A stretch of DNA of 64,000 nucleotides from an uncultured Prevotellaceae bacterium (GTDB lineage: Bacteria > Bacteroidota > Bacteroidia > Bacteroidales > Bacteroidaceae): the NCBI GenBank assembly GCA_900319225.1, contig ONNV01000003.1, forward strand, positions 62,001-126,000, written 5' to 3'. The notes below the pieces were generated by a model that saw only the letters and a program-made list of their open reading frames with translations, ran no database searches and was not told the DNA's origin. Positions 51,786-60,454 of this stretch are shown here, piece after piece (position 1 is the first letter of the stretch; the number at the start of each line of letters is the position of its first letter). The translations under genes were made by a program, and so were the position numbers.

Positions 51786-54062
51786 ATGAGGAAATACCTA
51801 TTTCTGCTGAGTTTTCTGATTTCTTATGCTATGACGGCGCGGGAGAGCCGGAGTTTAGACGCCGGTTGGGAGTTTGTGCTGAGTGAGGCTACTGTTGATC
51901 AACTGGCCGGTGTGGAGGGATGGCGCACGGTGGATGTGCCGCACGACTGGAGCATTGAGGGGGAGTTTGACAGGAGTAATCCCAGCGGACAGGGCGGTGC
52001 ATATCTTCCTACTGGTATGGGCTGGTACCGCAAGACCATAAAGGCTGATATCGGGGCCGATGAGCGTTTGTTCCTTGAGTTTGACGGTGTGATGGCATGC
52101 AGCAGCGTATATGTGGACGGCCAGTTGGCGGGATACCGGCCCAACGGATATGTGGGATTTACATATGATATCACTGATCTTGTTACTCCTGGTAAGGAGG
52201 CCACAATTGCCGTGCGTGTGGACAATTCAGTCCAACCTGCATCACGCTGGTACACGGGCAGCGGAATAAACCGCCACGTACGCTTGGTAAGCAAAAATGT
52301 CTGCCACATAACCGCAAACGGAGCTTTTACATCATATAATGACGGTAAGATTGACATAAAGACCAACATATCGAACACATACAATAAAGATATAAAGGTA
52401 AGCCTTCAATATATCCTTAAGGGTGCTGACGGCAAGACAGTAACCCAAGGTAACAGTTCTGCAGTCCAAATAGGAGCCGGCTTACAGACAGAGATTAGCG
52501 GAAGCATAGATATAAAGAACCCGCACCTATGGTCTATAGATGACCCCTATCTGTATACGCTTGAGGTATCGGTCATGGATGGCCGCAAGGAACTGGACAC
52601 AGAGATCGTAACCACCGGACTGCGCACGATCCGTTTTGACAATGAGAAGGGATTCTTCCTGAACGGGCAGAACATGAAGATGTACGGAGTCTGCCTGCAT
52701 TCCGATGCGGGCGCGTTGGGAACTGCCGTACCGGCATCGGTCTGGGAGTATCGTCTGCAACAATTACGCAAACTGGGTGTAAACGCCATAAGGATGGCCC
52801 ACAACCCTGCCGACCCCACTCTGATGGAGCTGTGCGACTGCATGGGATTCCTGGTAATGGCCGAGTCTTTTGATACATGGGATACGCCCAAGAACCATGC
52901 CGAAAAAGGTTACAATCTCTATTTTGACGATTGGTGGGAGGCCGATACACGCGCAATGGTTGAGCAGGCCCGCAACCACCCGAGCGTGGTGATTTACAGC
53001 GTTGGCAATGAGATCCGAGACAATCTGAACAATGAGCAGGGTTTTGACAAATACCGCAAACAGCAGGATCTGGTACATTCATTGGACAACACACGTCCGG
53101 TTACCATGGCGCTGTTCCGCCCCAACTCATCAGGGGTATACCGCAACGGTTTTGCCGAGATGATGGATGTGGTAGGCCAGAACTACCGCGTGGATGAACT
53201 CAAGGCGTATCACGACGCCCACCCCGAGAAGGCAATCATAGGCACCGAGAATACCCATGATGTCCAGTCTTGGCTGATGCTAAGGGATGATCCCTCACTG
53301 TGCGGACAGTTCCTTTGGGCAGGCATTGACTATCTGGGTGAGGCCGCCTGGCCGCAGGTTATGTGGAGCACCTCGCTGCTGGATGTAACCGGAGGCGTCA
53401 AACCGGCCGGCCTGCAGCGTGCCAGCTGGTGGACCAAGGAGCCTATGGTGGCGTTTGCCCGTCATGCCGATAATAATGGCGCAGGTGCGTTGGTATCGGA
53501 CTGGACTCCGGCCGATATGGACACATATGACCAGGCTGTGATTGAGATCTATTCAAACTGTCAGGAGGTGGACGTTTGGATAAACGGAGAACCTCAGGGA
53601 CGCAGACCGATGCCCGACAACGCACGTCCGGTAGTGTATAACGTCAACTATGATCAGGGAATAATAGATGTAAGAGGTTATAACGACGGCGTGGAGGCAG
53701 CCAAATGCTTTTCTGTAACCGTAGGCGATCCCCAGAGAATCATGATTGAGAAGATAGGAGGCCATGCCGGAACAAGTTTTGATGACGTTGAGATACTGTC
53801 AGTATCCGTTGCCGACGCTGAAGGCAATGTTTGCCCAAACAACGACTGCCGGATTGAGCTGAAGGTTGAAGGCGCTGAACTGATAGCCGTAGACAATGCC
53901 GATATCCTGGCGCACGAAACCAGTCACAAGAGTGCAGTCTTCAATACATATCAGGGACGCATGACCGCCTATATCCGCCGTACATCGGCCACGGGTAAAG
54001 TAACAGTAACGGCGACCGACTGTTCATCGGCCGCCGCACTTAAGGGTACTGCAACGTTCTGA
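51786..54062 (+). CDS. Glycoside hydrolase family 2 (beta-galactosidase-type)
   Basis: 758 residues from the ATG at 51786, which gives a signal peptide (about 18 residues ending MTA). Jelly-roll sugar-binding domain first (WRTVDVPHDWSIEGEF ... ASRWYTGSGINRHVRL), an Ig-like domain, then the TIM barrel with the acid/base Glu in VVIYSVGNEIRDN and a likely nucleophile Glu in AIIGTENTHDV. C-terminal beta domains follow (VDVWINGEPQG; a second near YNDGVEAAKCFSVTV). Exported to the periplasm or surface. Family members cleave beta-galactosides, beta-mannosides or beta-glucuronides; the sugar is unknown. Monocistronic, with a promoter box at 51753. Confidence 0.92.
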   Translation: MRKYLFLLSFLISYAMTARESRSLDAGWEFVLSEATVDQLAGVEGWRTVDVPHDWSIEGEFDRSNPSGQGGAYLPTGMGWYRKTIKADIGADERLFLEFDGVMACSSVYVDGQLAGYRPNGYVGFTYDITDLVTPGKEATIAVRVDNSVQPASRWYTGSGINRHVRLVSKNVCHITANGAFTSYNDGKIDIKTNISNTYNKDIKVSLQYILKGADGKTVTQGNSSAVQIGAGLQTEISGSIDIKNPHLWSIDDPYLYTLEVSVMDGRKELDTEIVTTGLRTIRFDNEKGFFLNGQNMKMYGVCLHSDAGALGTAVPASVWEYRLQQLRKLGVNAIRMAHNPADPTLMELCDCMGFLVMAESFDTWDTPKNHAEKGYNLYFDDWWEADTRAMVEQARNHPSVVIYSVGNEIRDNLNNEQGFDKYRKQQDLVHSLDNTRPVTMALFRPNSSGVYRNGFAEMMDVVGQNYRVDELKAYHDAHPEKAIIGTENTHDVQSWLMLRDDPSLCGQFLWAGIDYLGEAAWPQVMWSTSLLDVTGGVKPAGLQRASWWTKEPMVAFARHADNNGAGALVSDWTPADMDTYDQAVIEIYSNCQEVDVWINGEPQGRRPMPDNARPVVYNVNYDQGIIDVRGYNDGVEAAKCFSVTVGDPQRIMIEKIGGHAGTSFDDVEILSVSVADAEGNVCPNNDCRIELKVEGAELIAVDNADILAHETSHKSAVFNTYQGRMTAYIRRTSATGKVTVTATDCSSAAALKGTATF

Positions 54063-54065
54063 TAT

Positions 54066-54635
54066 TTACTTGATTGAAGCCTTAACCTGAGTGATCATGT
54101 TCTTGTGAGCCTCATCCTCCTCGGTCAGGGTTGAGGTGAGCTTTATCTCCCCGGCCTTGTCCTTGGTTGAGAATGATCCGCTGTAAAGGATGACGCTGTT
54201 AAAGTAGAGAGTAGCCTCAAAGCATATCTTATAATCACCGGCAGGAACATCCTTGCCGTCGGCATCCTTGAAATCCCAGGTATAGGTCTGGATTCCGCTC
54301 TGAGACGGTGTAGCACCGGTTACGGCGTCAATCTGCCCATCGGTCATCTCCTCTGCCTTGGCGTTTTTTACCCATGTGGGAGCGCAGGTGGGACGGAATG
54401 TGTAACCGCGTCGGCCTCCACGGCCCTTTGATGTAAATGAAGTTACAGTAAGGGTGCGGACCACCTTGCCCTCTGAGTTCTCAATCCAGACAGCCCACTG
54501 ATTGGAGCCTGCTCCTGACTGTTTCTGATAGTTGAATGAGAGTTCCACCGCACTGGCTTTACTGGAACGCTGTGCCGATGCCGGCATGGCAATGAAGGCA
54601 GATAGAACTGCCAAAAGAATGATTCTGATCTTCAT
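54066..54635 (-). CDS. DUF2271-family exported protein
   Basis: 189 residues from the ATG at 54635, giving a signal peptide (KIRIILLAVLSAFIAMPASAQ). The body (VELSFNYQKQSGAGSNQWAVWIENSEGKVVRTLTVTSF ... YTWDFKDADGKDVPAGDYKICFEATLYFN) is the beta-sandwich of DUF2271, related in layout to FlgD-type Ig folds. The role is unknown; such proteins are often near flavin- or heme-linked redox genes, but none is visible here. It converges with the GH2 gene (3 bp gap). A 12-bp inverted repeat covers its promoter. Confidence 0.8.
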   Translation of the reverse strand: MKIRIILLAVLSAFIAMPASAQRSSKASAVELSFNYQKQSGAGSNQWAVWIENSEGKVVRTLTVTSFTSKGRGGRRGYTFRPTCAPTWVKNAKAEEMTDGQIDAVTGATPSQSGIQTYTWDFKDADGKDVPAGDYKICFEATLYFNSVILYSGSFSTKDKAGEIKLTSTLTEEDEAHKNMITQVKASIK

Positions 54636-54646
54636 ATAAAAACATA

Positions 54647-54680
54647 TTTGGTTATCTTGCTGAGTGCGAAGATAACCAAA
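54647..54680 (-). promoter_or_regulatory. Promoter with operator-like inverted repeat before the DUF2271 gene
   Basis: TTTGGTTATCTT (54647-54658) and AAGATAACCAAA (54669-54680) form a perfect 12-bp inverted repeat with 10 bp spacing, 12 bp upstream of the ATG. The minus strand contains TATCTTCG, close to the -7 consensus, within the repeat, so a bound repressor would block it; alternatively it is an RNA hairpin masking the ribosome site. Confidence 0.5.
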
Positions 54681-54694
54681 TTGTTTTAAAACAA

Positions 54695-54835
54695 CTAATC
54701 TCCTAACGGAGCCGATAGTGGAGACAGCGAACTCAAGTTCAGACTTGGGAACCCTCCCGTCCACTTTGATGTTTCAGTTGTGTCTTCTTGAACTTCCTGC
54801 AAATGGGAAGCGGTAGTATTTTTCCAGTCCTTCAT
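54695..54835 (-). CDS. Candidate 46-residue small protein
   Basis: Small reading frame beginning MKDWKNTTASHLQEV and ending in a Ser/Leu/Pro-rich tail. In favour: a consensus -7 box (TATCTTTG, minus strand) at 54897-54904 leaves a leader of about 50 nt, and the 309-bp region otherwise lacks a reason for a promoter so far from the DUF2271 gene. Against: no family is recognised, and a clear ribosome-binding site is missing apart from the weak A/T-rich leader ending ATTATAT. No membrane or signal segment. Confidence 0.35.
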   Translation of the reverse strand: MKDWKNTTASHLQEVQEDTTETSKWTGGFPSLNLSSLSPLSAPLGD

Positions 54836-54896
54836 ATATAATATTGTTTTCACGTTATATTGTCCTTTTCTGCGCTTATATGCGATGCTTCTAGGA

Positions 54897-54904
54897 CAAA
54901 GATA
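54897..54904 (-). promoter_or_regulatory. -7 box in the 54.6-54.9 kb intergenic region
   Basis: Minus strand TATCTTTG followed by TCCT, an exact TAnnTTTG. Drives either the small frame at 54695-54835 or a long leader of the DUF2271 gene. Confidence 0.5.
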
Positions 54905-54944
54905 TGAAAACAAATGGAAACAAGTGTTAAAATCTGAAAAAATT

Positions 54945-55358
54945 TTATTCCAATCCGCTAAAAGGTGCAGGCATACGCTTTGTATAGCCCTGAGCGTGGA
55001 ATGTAGCTATAACCGTTCCGTTCTGGTCTTTCACCTGAACCTGAGCTGCCGGAATCTTTGGGTGGCGGCTGGTGAAATGGCCCTCGGCCGTAAGAACATC
55101 ACCCAGTTTGGCCGATACATGATAATATATGGTGGAGTTGATGGCAAACGCCATATTCTCACCCTGATTCACCAATGCGGCAAAAACCAGGTCGGCAAGA
55201 GTGAAAAGTGCTCCGCCCTGGCAGATATTTCCAGCATTCATGTGATACTCCGTCACAGTCATGGTAGCCTTTGCTGTTCCGGGTTTGACTTCAATAAGGT
55301 CTATGCCTATGTACTTGGCGAACTTGTCGCCCTCATTAAGGAAATCTTTCAGTGTCAT
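54945..55358 (-). CDS. PaaI/hotdog-fold acyl-CoA thioesterase
   Basis: 137 residues. The hotdog fold is seen in MTVTEYHMNAGNICQGGALFTLADLVFAALVN, where the HxNxxGxxxGG pattern marks the catalytic and CoA-binding turn, and in INSTIYYHVSAKLGDVLTAEGHFTSRH. Hydrolyses acyl- or aryl-CoA thioesters; specificity unknown. It is 11 bp after the PI-PLC-like gene and probably co-transcribed with it and the GH10 gene. Confidence 0.88.
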   Translation of the reverse strand: MTLKDFLNEGDKFAKYIGIDLIEVKPGTAKATMTVTEYHMNAGNICQGGALFTLADLVFAALVNQGENMAFAINSTIYYHVSAKLGDVLTAEGHFTSRHPKIPAAQVQVKDQNGTVIATFHAQGYTKRMPAPFSGLE

Positions 55359-55369
55359 GATGTAGTGTG

Positions 55370-56305
55370 TTATTCTGCTGCAAAAGTATTCAAAAAAGTA
55401 ATGGCGTCAATCAGTTCCTGCCCGGGGAAATCCATGGGAACAATACCTATGGGACTCTTATGGCCGGTCAGGTACTCCAGCAGGCGGGCATTAGTGGTCT
55501 TGGCATTACGGTTTATGTTGGTGCTGATACCCGAACCAGTATATCCTGACGCATGGTTAATGCACCAAACTCCCTCAGGGGCCGATGCAAACTCCCTTAT
55601 CATGCCCGTAACAATATCCCATTTGGAGTCCACATAATTGCCCTTGCCCCCGTCAGTGAAAAAATCCTGTGCCCAGAGGACGGCACTCATTTCCTGAGAT
55701 GACATCATTCTGGCGTGATGCGATAACACGTTGCCGGGCCAGCCAAACACAACAGTGCCGGGCCAATCCCTGCCGTTGGTCGGGTGGTCCCTATGTATAA
55801 AGAGTACACGCCCGCGCATATCGGCCACAGTCATATTTGCCTTGAATGATGCCAGCATACCGATGGGAAAGAGAGAATTTATATCATCCATTGTCATATC
55901 CACCCCCTCAAGTCCACCTCCAGCGCTGTTGGTCATTACCACACAGAACTCTGAAGGGTGTTCTTCAAGTTTCCTTTTAATTATCAGCAAAGCCTCCCGG
56001 AATCCAAGATGGCAGTCGGCAGGACCGTGATAAATCCTGAGTGTTCCGTTTACAAGTCTGGGGCGCAGGTCAAAGAAACGGATTCCGGCATCCCACTGCC
56101 GGGAAAGATCCATCGTCTGGGTACGGGCGTAGTGGCGCATGGGGAACTTTACGCCATATGTCCCCGAATCATGCGTACCCGGAATTGACACCCTGCAGGC
56201 TTTCAATGAGTCGGGCAATCCGGCCATCCATCGGTCACGGACAGGTTGTGCGCCGGCACTAAGTGCCAGCAGGAACATTAATAATATGGATATTTTCCTC
56301 TTCAT
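55370..56305 (-). CDS. Phosphatidylinositol-specific phospholipase C-like exported protein
   Basis: 311 residues from the ATG at 56305, which gives a signal peptide (KRKISILLMFLLALSAGAQ); longer upstream frames overlap the GH10 gene and are unlikely. PI-PLC X-type features: first catalytic His in VSIPGTHDSGTYG, then GIRFFDLRPRL, second His in LRIYHGPADC, and a late YTGSGISTNINRN segment. Bacterial members cleave phosphatidylinositol or GPI anchors. Such enzymes occur in gut Bacteroidota, where they could act on host lipids; the target here is unproven. Located 37 bp after the GH10 gene. Confidence 0.85.
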   Translation of the reverse strand: MKRKISILLMFLLALSAGAQPVRDRWMAGLPDSLKACRVSIPGTHDSGTYGVKFPMRHYARTQTMDLSRQWDAGIRFFDLRPRLVNGTLRIYHGPADCHLGFREALLIIKRKLEEHPSEFCVVMTNSAGGGLEGVDMTMDDINSLFPIGMLASFKANMTVADMRGRVLFIHRDHPTNGRDWPGTVVFGWPGNVLSHHARMMSSQEMSAVLWAQDFFTDGGKGNYVDSKWDIVTGMIREFASAPEGVWCINHASGYTGSGISTNINRNAKTTNARLLEYLTGHKSPIGIVPMDFPGQELIDAITFLNTFAAE

Positions 56306-56342
56306 TGGTAAAAACGGCGCGTTGCGCTCGTTTAAGAAAGCG

Positions 56343-57473
56343 TCACTTTGGGATGTTGAGCACTGCCTGGAGGGCAGGTTTGGGTGTGCGGTCGCGGTTG
56401 TAGAGCAGCGGATAGTTGGTGCGGTTGGGTATGGGATAGCCGTTCTTCCATGACATGCCGTCATGCAGGCCCCATATCGTCACGCGGTCTATCTTGTCGC
56501 GGCGGCTGTAGAATATGTTGAAGAGTTCCGCATATCGGGCCGTAAGCTGCGCCTGGACATCATCGGGCAGACCGTTCTTGTACGGATCCAGATAGGTCTC
56601 AAACTCCTCAAGCTGGAACATGGGGTCCTGCAGGGACTTACCTATTACCTGACCCTCCTTGGTGAGCGGCAGCACATCAACATCAAGTTCCGTTATCATA
56701 ACCTTTACGCCCAGGGCGGCGAATGTGTCAATGGCTGCAGTTATATACTCGTTTTTGGGGAAATTGAGTCCCCAATGTGCCTGTATGCCGATGCCATCTA
56801 TGCGGATACCCTCTTTCTGAAGCATACGTACCATGCGGGCTATGCCGTCACGTTTGGTGGGGCGCCATACGTTGAAATCGTTGTAATAGAGTTCGGCATT
56901 GGGATCATACTCGTGGGCGAACTTGAATGCCAGACGCACCACCTCATCGCCGTCACCGTTAAAGGCATTGGTCCACAGGGTCTTGCGGTATGAGCCGTCA
57001 TTGTCTATTATCTCATTCACCACGTCCCATGCATCGATCTTACCGCTAAAGTGGCCGGCCACCGTCTCAATGTAACTGCGCATGGTCTCCACCATCTCAT
57101 CGTGGCTCTTGGGTGTGCCGTCAGGATGGTTAAAAAAGAAATCGGGGGTCTGGTTATGCCAGACCAGGGTGTGGCCCAATGCCCACAGTCCGTTATCCTT
57201 GGCAAACTGAACGTAGCGGTCGGCCGCCTGGAAGTTCCAGCGGTCTGGTGACGGATGCAGCACCTCGGCCTTCATATCATTCTCGGGGCTTACTGCATTG
57301 AACTGCTGCAGGATTATCCGGGCCGACCTGCTGTCACGGCCGTTTACAATACTGGAGTTCACGGCGCATCCCATCTTGAATGCATCGGCATAAGCACCTT
57401 TAAGCGTCTTCTGCGCAGATGAAGTAATGGTGCACATCAGAAACAGGGCAAAAACTACTGTAATTCTTTTCAT
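56343..57473 (-). CDS. Endo-1,4-beta-xylanase, glycoside hydrolase family 10
   Basis: 376 residues from the ATG at 57473, with a signal peptide (about 20 residues, ending ITSSAQ). A single GH10 TIM barrel: FNAVSPENDMKAEVLHPSPDRWNF, GHTLVWHNQTPDFFF, the acid/base Glu in DAWDVVNEIIDNDGSYR, YYNDFNVWRP, HWGLNFP and the nucleophile Glu in VMITELDVDVLP. It ends soon after the barrel, so there is no carbohydrate-binding module. Degrades xylan outside the cytoplasm. Divergent promoter shared with the gene at 57546. Confidence 0.96.
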   Translation of the reverse strand: MKRITVVFALFLMCTITSSAQKTLKGAYADAFKMGCAVNSSIVNGRDSRSARIILQQFNAVSPENDMKAEVLHPSPDRWNFQAADRYVQFAKDNGLWALGHTLVWHNQTPDFFFNHPDGTPKSHDEMVETMRSYIETVAGHFSGKIDAWDVVNEIIDNDGSYRKTLWTNAFNGDGDEVVRLAFKFAHEYDPNAELYYNDFNVWRPTKRDGIARMVRMLQKEGIRIDGIGIQAHWGLNFPKNEYITAAIDTFAALGVKVMITELDVDVLPLTKEGQVIGKSLQDPMFQLEEFETYLDPYKNGLPDDVQAQLTARYAELFNIFYSRRDKIDRVTIWGLHDGMSWKNGYPIPNRTNYPLLYNRDRTPKPALQAVLNIPK

Positions 57474-57497
57474 TATTCTGATTATTGGGTTAGTATG

Positions 57498-57505
57498 CAA
57501 ATATA
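57498..57505 (-). promoter_or_regulatory. -7 box of the GH10 gene
   Basis: Minus strand TATATTTG followed by CATAC, exact TAnnTTTG, 24 bp before the ATG at 57473. Confidence 0.6.
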
Positions 57506-57512
57506 AAAACAC

Positions 57513-57520
57513 TATCTTTG
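57513..57520 (+). promoter_or_regulatory. -7 box of the lipoprotein gene at 57546
   Basis: TATCTTTG followed by ACAAC, exact TAnnTTTG, 25 bp before the ATG; it is divergent from the GH10 promoter only 7 bp away. Confidence 0.6.
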
Positions 57521-57545
57521 ACAACACAACTAATTGCGTCTAAAT

Positions 57546-59468
57546 ATGAGAAGAGTCCGTTCTTTGTTTGTCATTGCGTGCATAATGATCTGCTCATGCA
57601 AGAGCAAAAGCGTTGAAACCACATCATCGGCCCTGACAGGGAGGATTTCCGGTGCAGAAGCCCTTATAGAGACATTCTATAAAGCCTATTGCACTGAAGG
57701 CGATGCTGCCTCCAAGACAGACTCCATCCTTTCCGTATACTGCACGGATGAGCTGCGCAGGTATGTAATGGAGTGTGTGGGTGAGTATGACTTTGTTTTA
57801 AACGGAGGAATATATTCTGAAATACACACAGAATCTTTCCGTGTTGTCAAACAGAATGAGAAATACATTGTCCATTTTGAGTACACCCCATGGCCAGTCA
57901 GAGATGAGCCGGCAAAGGATTCCGTATATGTTATTGTCAATAAAGAGAATAAGATATCATATATCATAAGACCACAAGACAACTACCGCATTCCCAATGC
58001 TTACAGCGCCGTCATCCCTGATCTCTACTCCTATTATGAATATGTAGACCTGGGCCTGAGCGTAAACTGGGCTACCTGTAATATCGGATCTTCTCCAGTC
58101 AACCCCCATTATTCGGGCCAATATTTTGCATGGGGTGAGACCGAACCTAAGGATAATTTTGATGAGGGAAATCCGTTTGCAGAACGACAGAAGCACTATT
58201 TTGCCAGCGGGATAACCGTACTGGAGCCTAGTGATGATGCAGCCACTGTACAATGGGGCCCCGAATGGCGTATGCCCACAAGAGAGGAGTTCCAGGAACT
58301 CATGAACAACTGCTTATGGGAATGGATAGAACTGGAAGGCGGCAGCTGGGTATATAAGGTGACAGGAACAAACGGCAATTCCATTATTCTCCCGGCCGGA
58401 GGATTCAGGATTGGGAAACAATGGCAGGGCCTGGGCGAGCGTCTGTTTTACTGGACCAGCACATGTAATGCGGATAATCCGGCAGATGAACCGTGTGCAT
58501 GGGAGTTCATTTCCATGCCGGATAGAGGTAAGAACAGCCAATACCGGAGCAACATTGTCAGCTCAGTTATTCTTAGGAGTCCGATAGGAATAAACATAAG
58601 ACCGGTCACTGAACAGGAGTTCATACCTATTGATGGCATAGCCCTTGACAGGAAGAAACTGGAACTGACAATAGGTGATGAATATATCCTGAAGGCCTCA
58701 TTCATCCCTCAGGATGCCAGCAAAAAGGGAATCCGGTGGCGCAGTGGAAACTCGGCCGTTGCCTGCGTTGACAGGAACGGAAAGGTCACTGCCGTATCAG
58801 ACGGAAAGTGTACCATCACCGCTGTATGCGGAGAGTTCAAGAAGGAGTGTCTGGTTACAGTCATCAGGCCCAAGGAGTATGTTCCCTTACGGCAGGAGAA
58901 GGTTACCACCATATATGAATTCGGTAAAGAGGTGAACAGCACCTTAGTTGAAGGCTTGCAGGATTTTGCCGATTCGCTGAAACTTAAAGAGGTGTTCAAG
59001 ACTCATATAGGTGACAAATCAAAGGGCTTTGATATAACTGTATCTGACTTTACCAGTCAACTCTGGAAGAATGACCCCGGCGATTTCCGTATGATAACGA
59101 TTGAGAACGCATCGGGACAGTACAGATTCAAAAACTACGACTGGGTTTATGAGGATCTGTTTGATAACAACCTTTTCTACTGCCATCAGGTAGACAAGTC
59201 CCGGTATCTGCTGTTCCTGAGATGTTTCACTTATGGATGCTGCGCCGGTGTACTGACTGTACTGGCAATTGATGAAACCGGTGCACGGGTAGTCTATAAT
59301 CAGGAATGTAAACTAGATGATTTAAACAAGGATCCTTTCTCCATAACAATTGAATCCGACTACCCTGAAGGTGTTTCAAAGTATGAAACCCACTACTACC
59401 CTGCCTATAACCTGTTTGTAGAGGACGGTGCCCTAAAGATGAAATCCGTTGAGTTGCTACGCGAATAA
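57546..59468 (+). CDS. Multi-domain surface lipoprotein with DUF1566-like and Big_2 domains
   Basis: 640 residues from the ATG at 57546. A lipobox-like ICSC lies near residues 15-18. Residues about 30-145: a mixed helix/strand domain (AEALIETFYKAYCTEGDAASKTDSILSVYCTDELRRYV), like the DUF3828 type. Residues about 165-360: the Bacteroidales module EYVDLGLSVNWATCNIG ... YFAWGETEPK ... WRMPTREEFQELMNNC, of the Lcl/DUF1566 class. Residues about 365-445: a Big_2 Ig-like domain (LELTIGDEYILKASFIPQDASKKGIRWRSGNSAVACVD). The C-terminal 190 residues are unrecognised. The architecture suggests a surface-exposed adhesive or sensing protein; no enzyme motif is seen. Confidence 0.75.
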   Translation: MRRVRSLFVIACIMICSCKSKSVETTSSALTGRISGAEALIETFYKAYCTEGDAASKTDSILSVYCTDELRRYVMECVGEYDFVLNGGIYSEIHTESFRVVKQNEKYIVHFEYTPWPVRDEPAKDSVYVIVNKENKISYIIRPQDNYRIPNAYSAVIPDLYSYYEYVDLGLSVNWATCNIGSSPVNPHYSGQYFAWGETEPKDNFDEGNPFAERQKHYFASGITVLEPSDDAATVQWGPEWRMPTREEFQELMNNCLWEWIELEGGSWVYKVTGTNGNSIILPAGGFRIGKQWQGLGERLFYWTSTCNADNPADEPCAWEFISMPDRGKNSQYRSNIVSSVILRSPIGINIRPVTEQEFIPIDGIALDRKKLELTIGDEYILKASFIPQDASKKGIRWRSGNSAVACVDRNGKVTAVSDGKCTITAVCGEFKKECLVTVIRPKEYVPLRQEKVTTIYEFGKEVNSTLVEGLQDFADSLKLKEVFKTHIGDKSKGFDITVSDFTSQLWKNDPGDFRMITIENASGQYRFKNYDWVYEDLFDNNLFYCHQVDKSRYLLFLRCFTYGCCAGVLTVLAIDETGARVVYNQECKLDDLNKDPFSITIESDYPEGVSKYETHYYPAYNLFVEDGALKMKSVELLRE

Positions 59469-59473
59469 AAGCG

Positions 59474-59481
59474 TATCTTTG
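59474..59481 (+). promoter_or_regulatory. Promoter of the gate-domain gene
   Basis: TATCTTTG followed by CAGCC, 25 bp before the ATG at 59506; TTG at 59454-59456 (17 bp upstream) may be the -33 element. Confidence 0.6.
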
Positions 59482-59505
59482 CAGCCTGTTTAGGAAAAGA
59501 TACGC

Positions 59506-60438
59506 ATGGAAAAATTCAAGAATGTTGTAAAGCAGGCTGCACCAAGGGCATTAAAGACGATATGGTGGATATTCAAAATAACCGCCACCGTATCTTTTAT
59601 CATGTTCCTGCTTAAGTATACCGGTATACTTACATGGATTGCGACGGCTGTAAGTCCCGTGTTCCATATATTCGGACTCCCGGGTGACGCGGCACTGGCT
59701 TACGTGAGCGCGTACTTTATTAATATATACTCGGGCATCGCGGTGATATCGACCCTTGATATGACCGTCAGGCAGATAACCATACTGGGTACCATGAACC
59801 TGGCGGCGCATGCCATGGTGGCCGAGACCGCCATCCAGAAAAAGACCGGCACCCCCATCAAGCATATGGTGATTGTACGTACCCTGGCGTCAATCACGCT
59901 GGGAATCGTGATGAACCTGATACTTCCCGGAAGGCCTCAGTTCAGTGAGCAGGCCATAAGTCTGTCAGAGGTTCCGTTCCTGAATATACAGGGAGAGTTC
60001 TGGCCCATGTTCCTGGTTTGGCTCAAGGGTCTTGCCAGGCTTACTGTATGGATGACCACGCTCATATTCCTGCTCAACATCATGCAGCGGGCATTGTATG
60101 AGTACGGCATCATGAACAAGATATCCAGGTTCTTCAGTCCGCTGCTCACCGTGTTCGGTCTGCCCAAGGAGACCACGTTCCTCTGGATCGTGGCTAATGT
60201 CATCGGCCTGCTGTACGGATCGGCCGCAATCATGGATGAGATGGAACGCGGTAAGATATCGGACCGAAGCATACTGCTGCTCAACACCCACATCGGCATA
60301 TCTCACAGCAACCTGGAGGACCTGACGCTGTTTACTGCAATAGGCGGAGTCTGGTACTGGATGCTGCTGTTCCGCTGGGCCCTGGTCACCATCCTCATCT
60401 GGTCAATGCGTCTCTATTTCCGCCTCACCTCCCGCTAA
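59506..60438 (+). CDS. Nucleoside-recognition (gate) domain membrane protein
   Basis: 310 residues with about eight membrane segments. Two gate-domain halves are visible: FHIFGLPGDAALAYVSAYFINIYSGIAVISTL and LTVFGLPKETTFLWIVANVIGLLYGSAAIMDEM, each with the G-L-P and aromatic pattern of the family shared by nucleoside transporters and the SpmA/SpmB and YjiG/YjiH proteins. It may move a nucleoside-like solute across the inner membrane; the substrate is unknown. Monocistronic with its own promoter; the 83-bp repeat array begins 17 bp after its stop codon. Confidence 0.85.
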   Translation: MEKFKNVVKQAAPRALKTIWWIFKITATVSFIMFLLKYTGILTWIATAVSPVFHIFGLPGDAALAYVSAYFINIYSGIAVISTLDMTVRQITILGTMNLAAHAMVAETAIQKKTGTPIKHMVIVRTLASITLGIVMNLILPGRPQFSEQAISLSEVPFLNIQGEFWPMFLVWLKGLARLTVWMTTLIFLLNIMQRALYEYGIMNKISRFFSPLLTVFGLPKETTFLWIVANVIGLLYGSAAIMDEMERGKISDRSILLLNTHIGISHSNLEDLTLFTAIGGVWYWMLLFRWALVTILIWSMRLYFRLTSR

Positions 60439-60454
60439 TCCCCGCACCCCCTCA

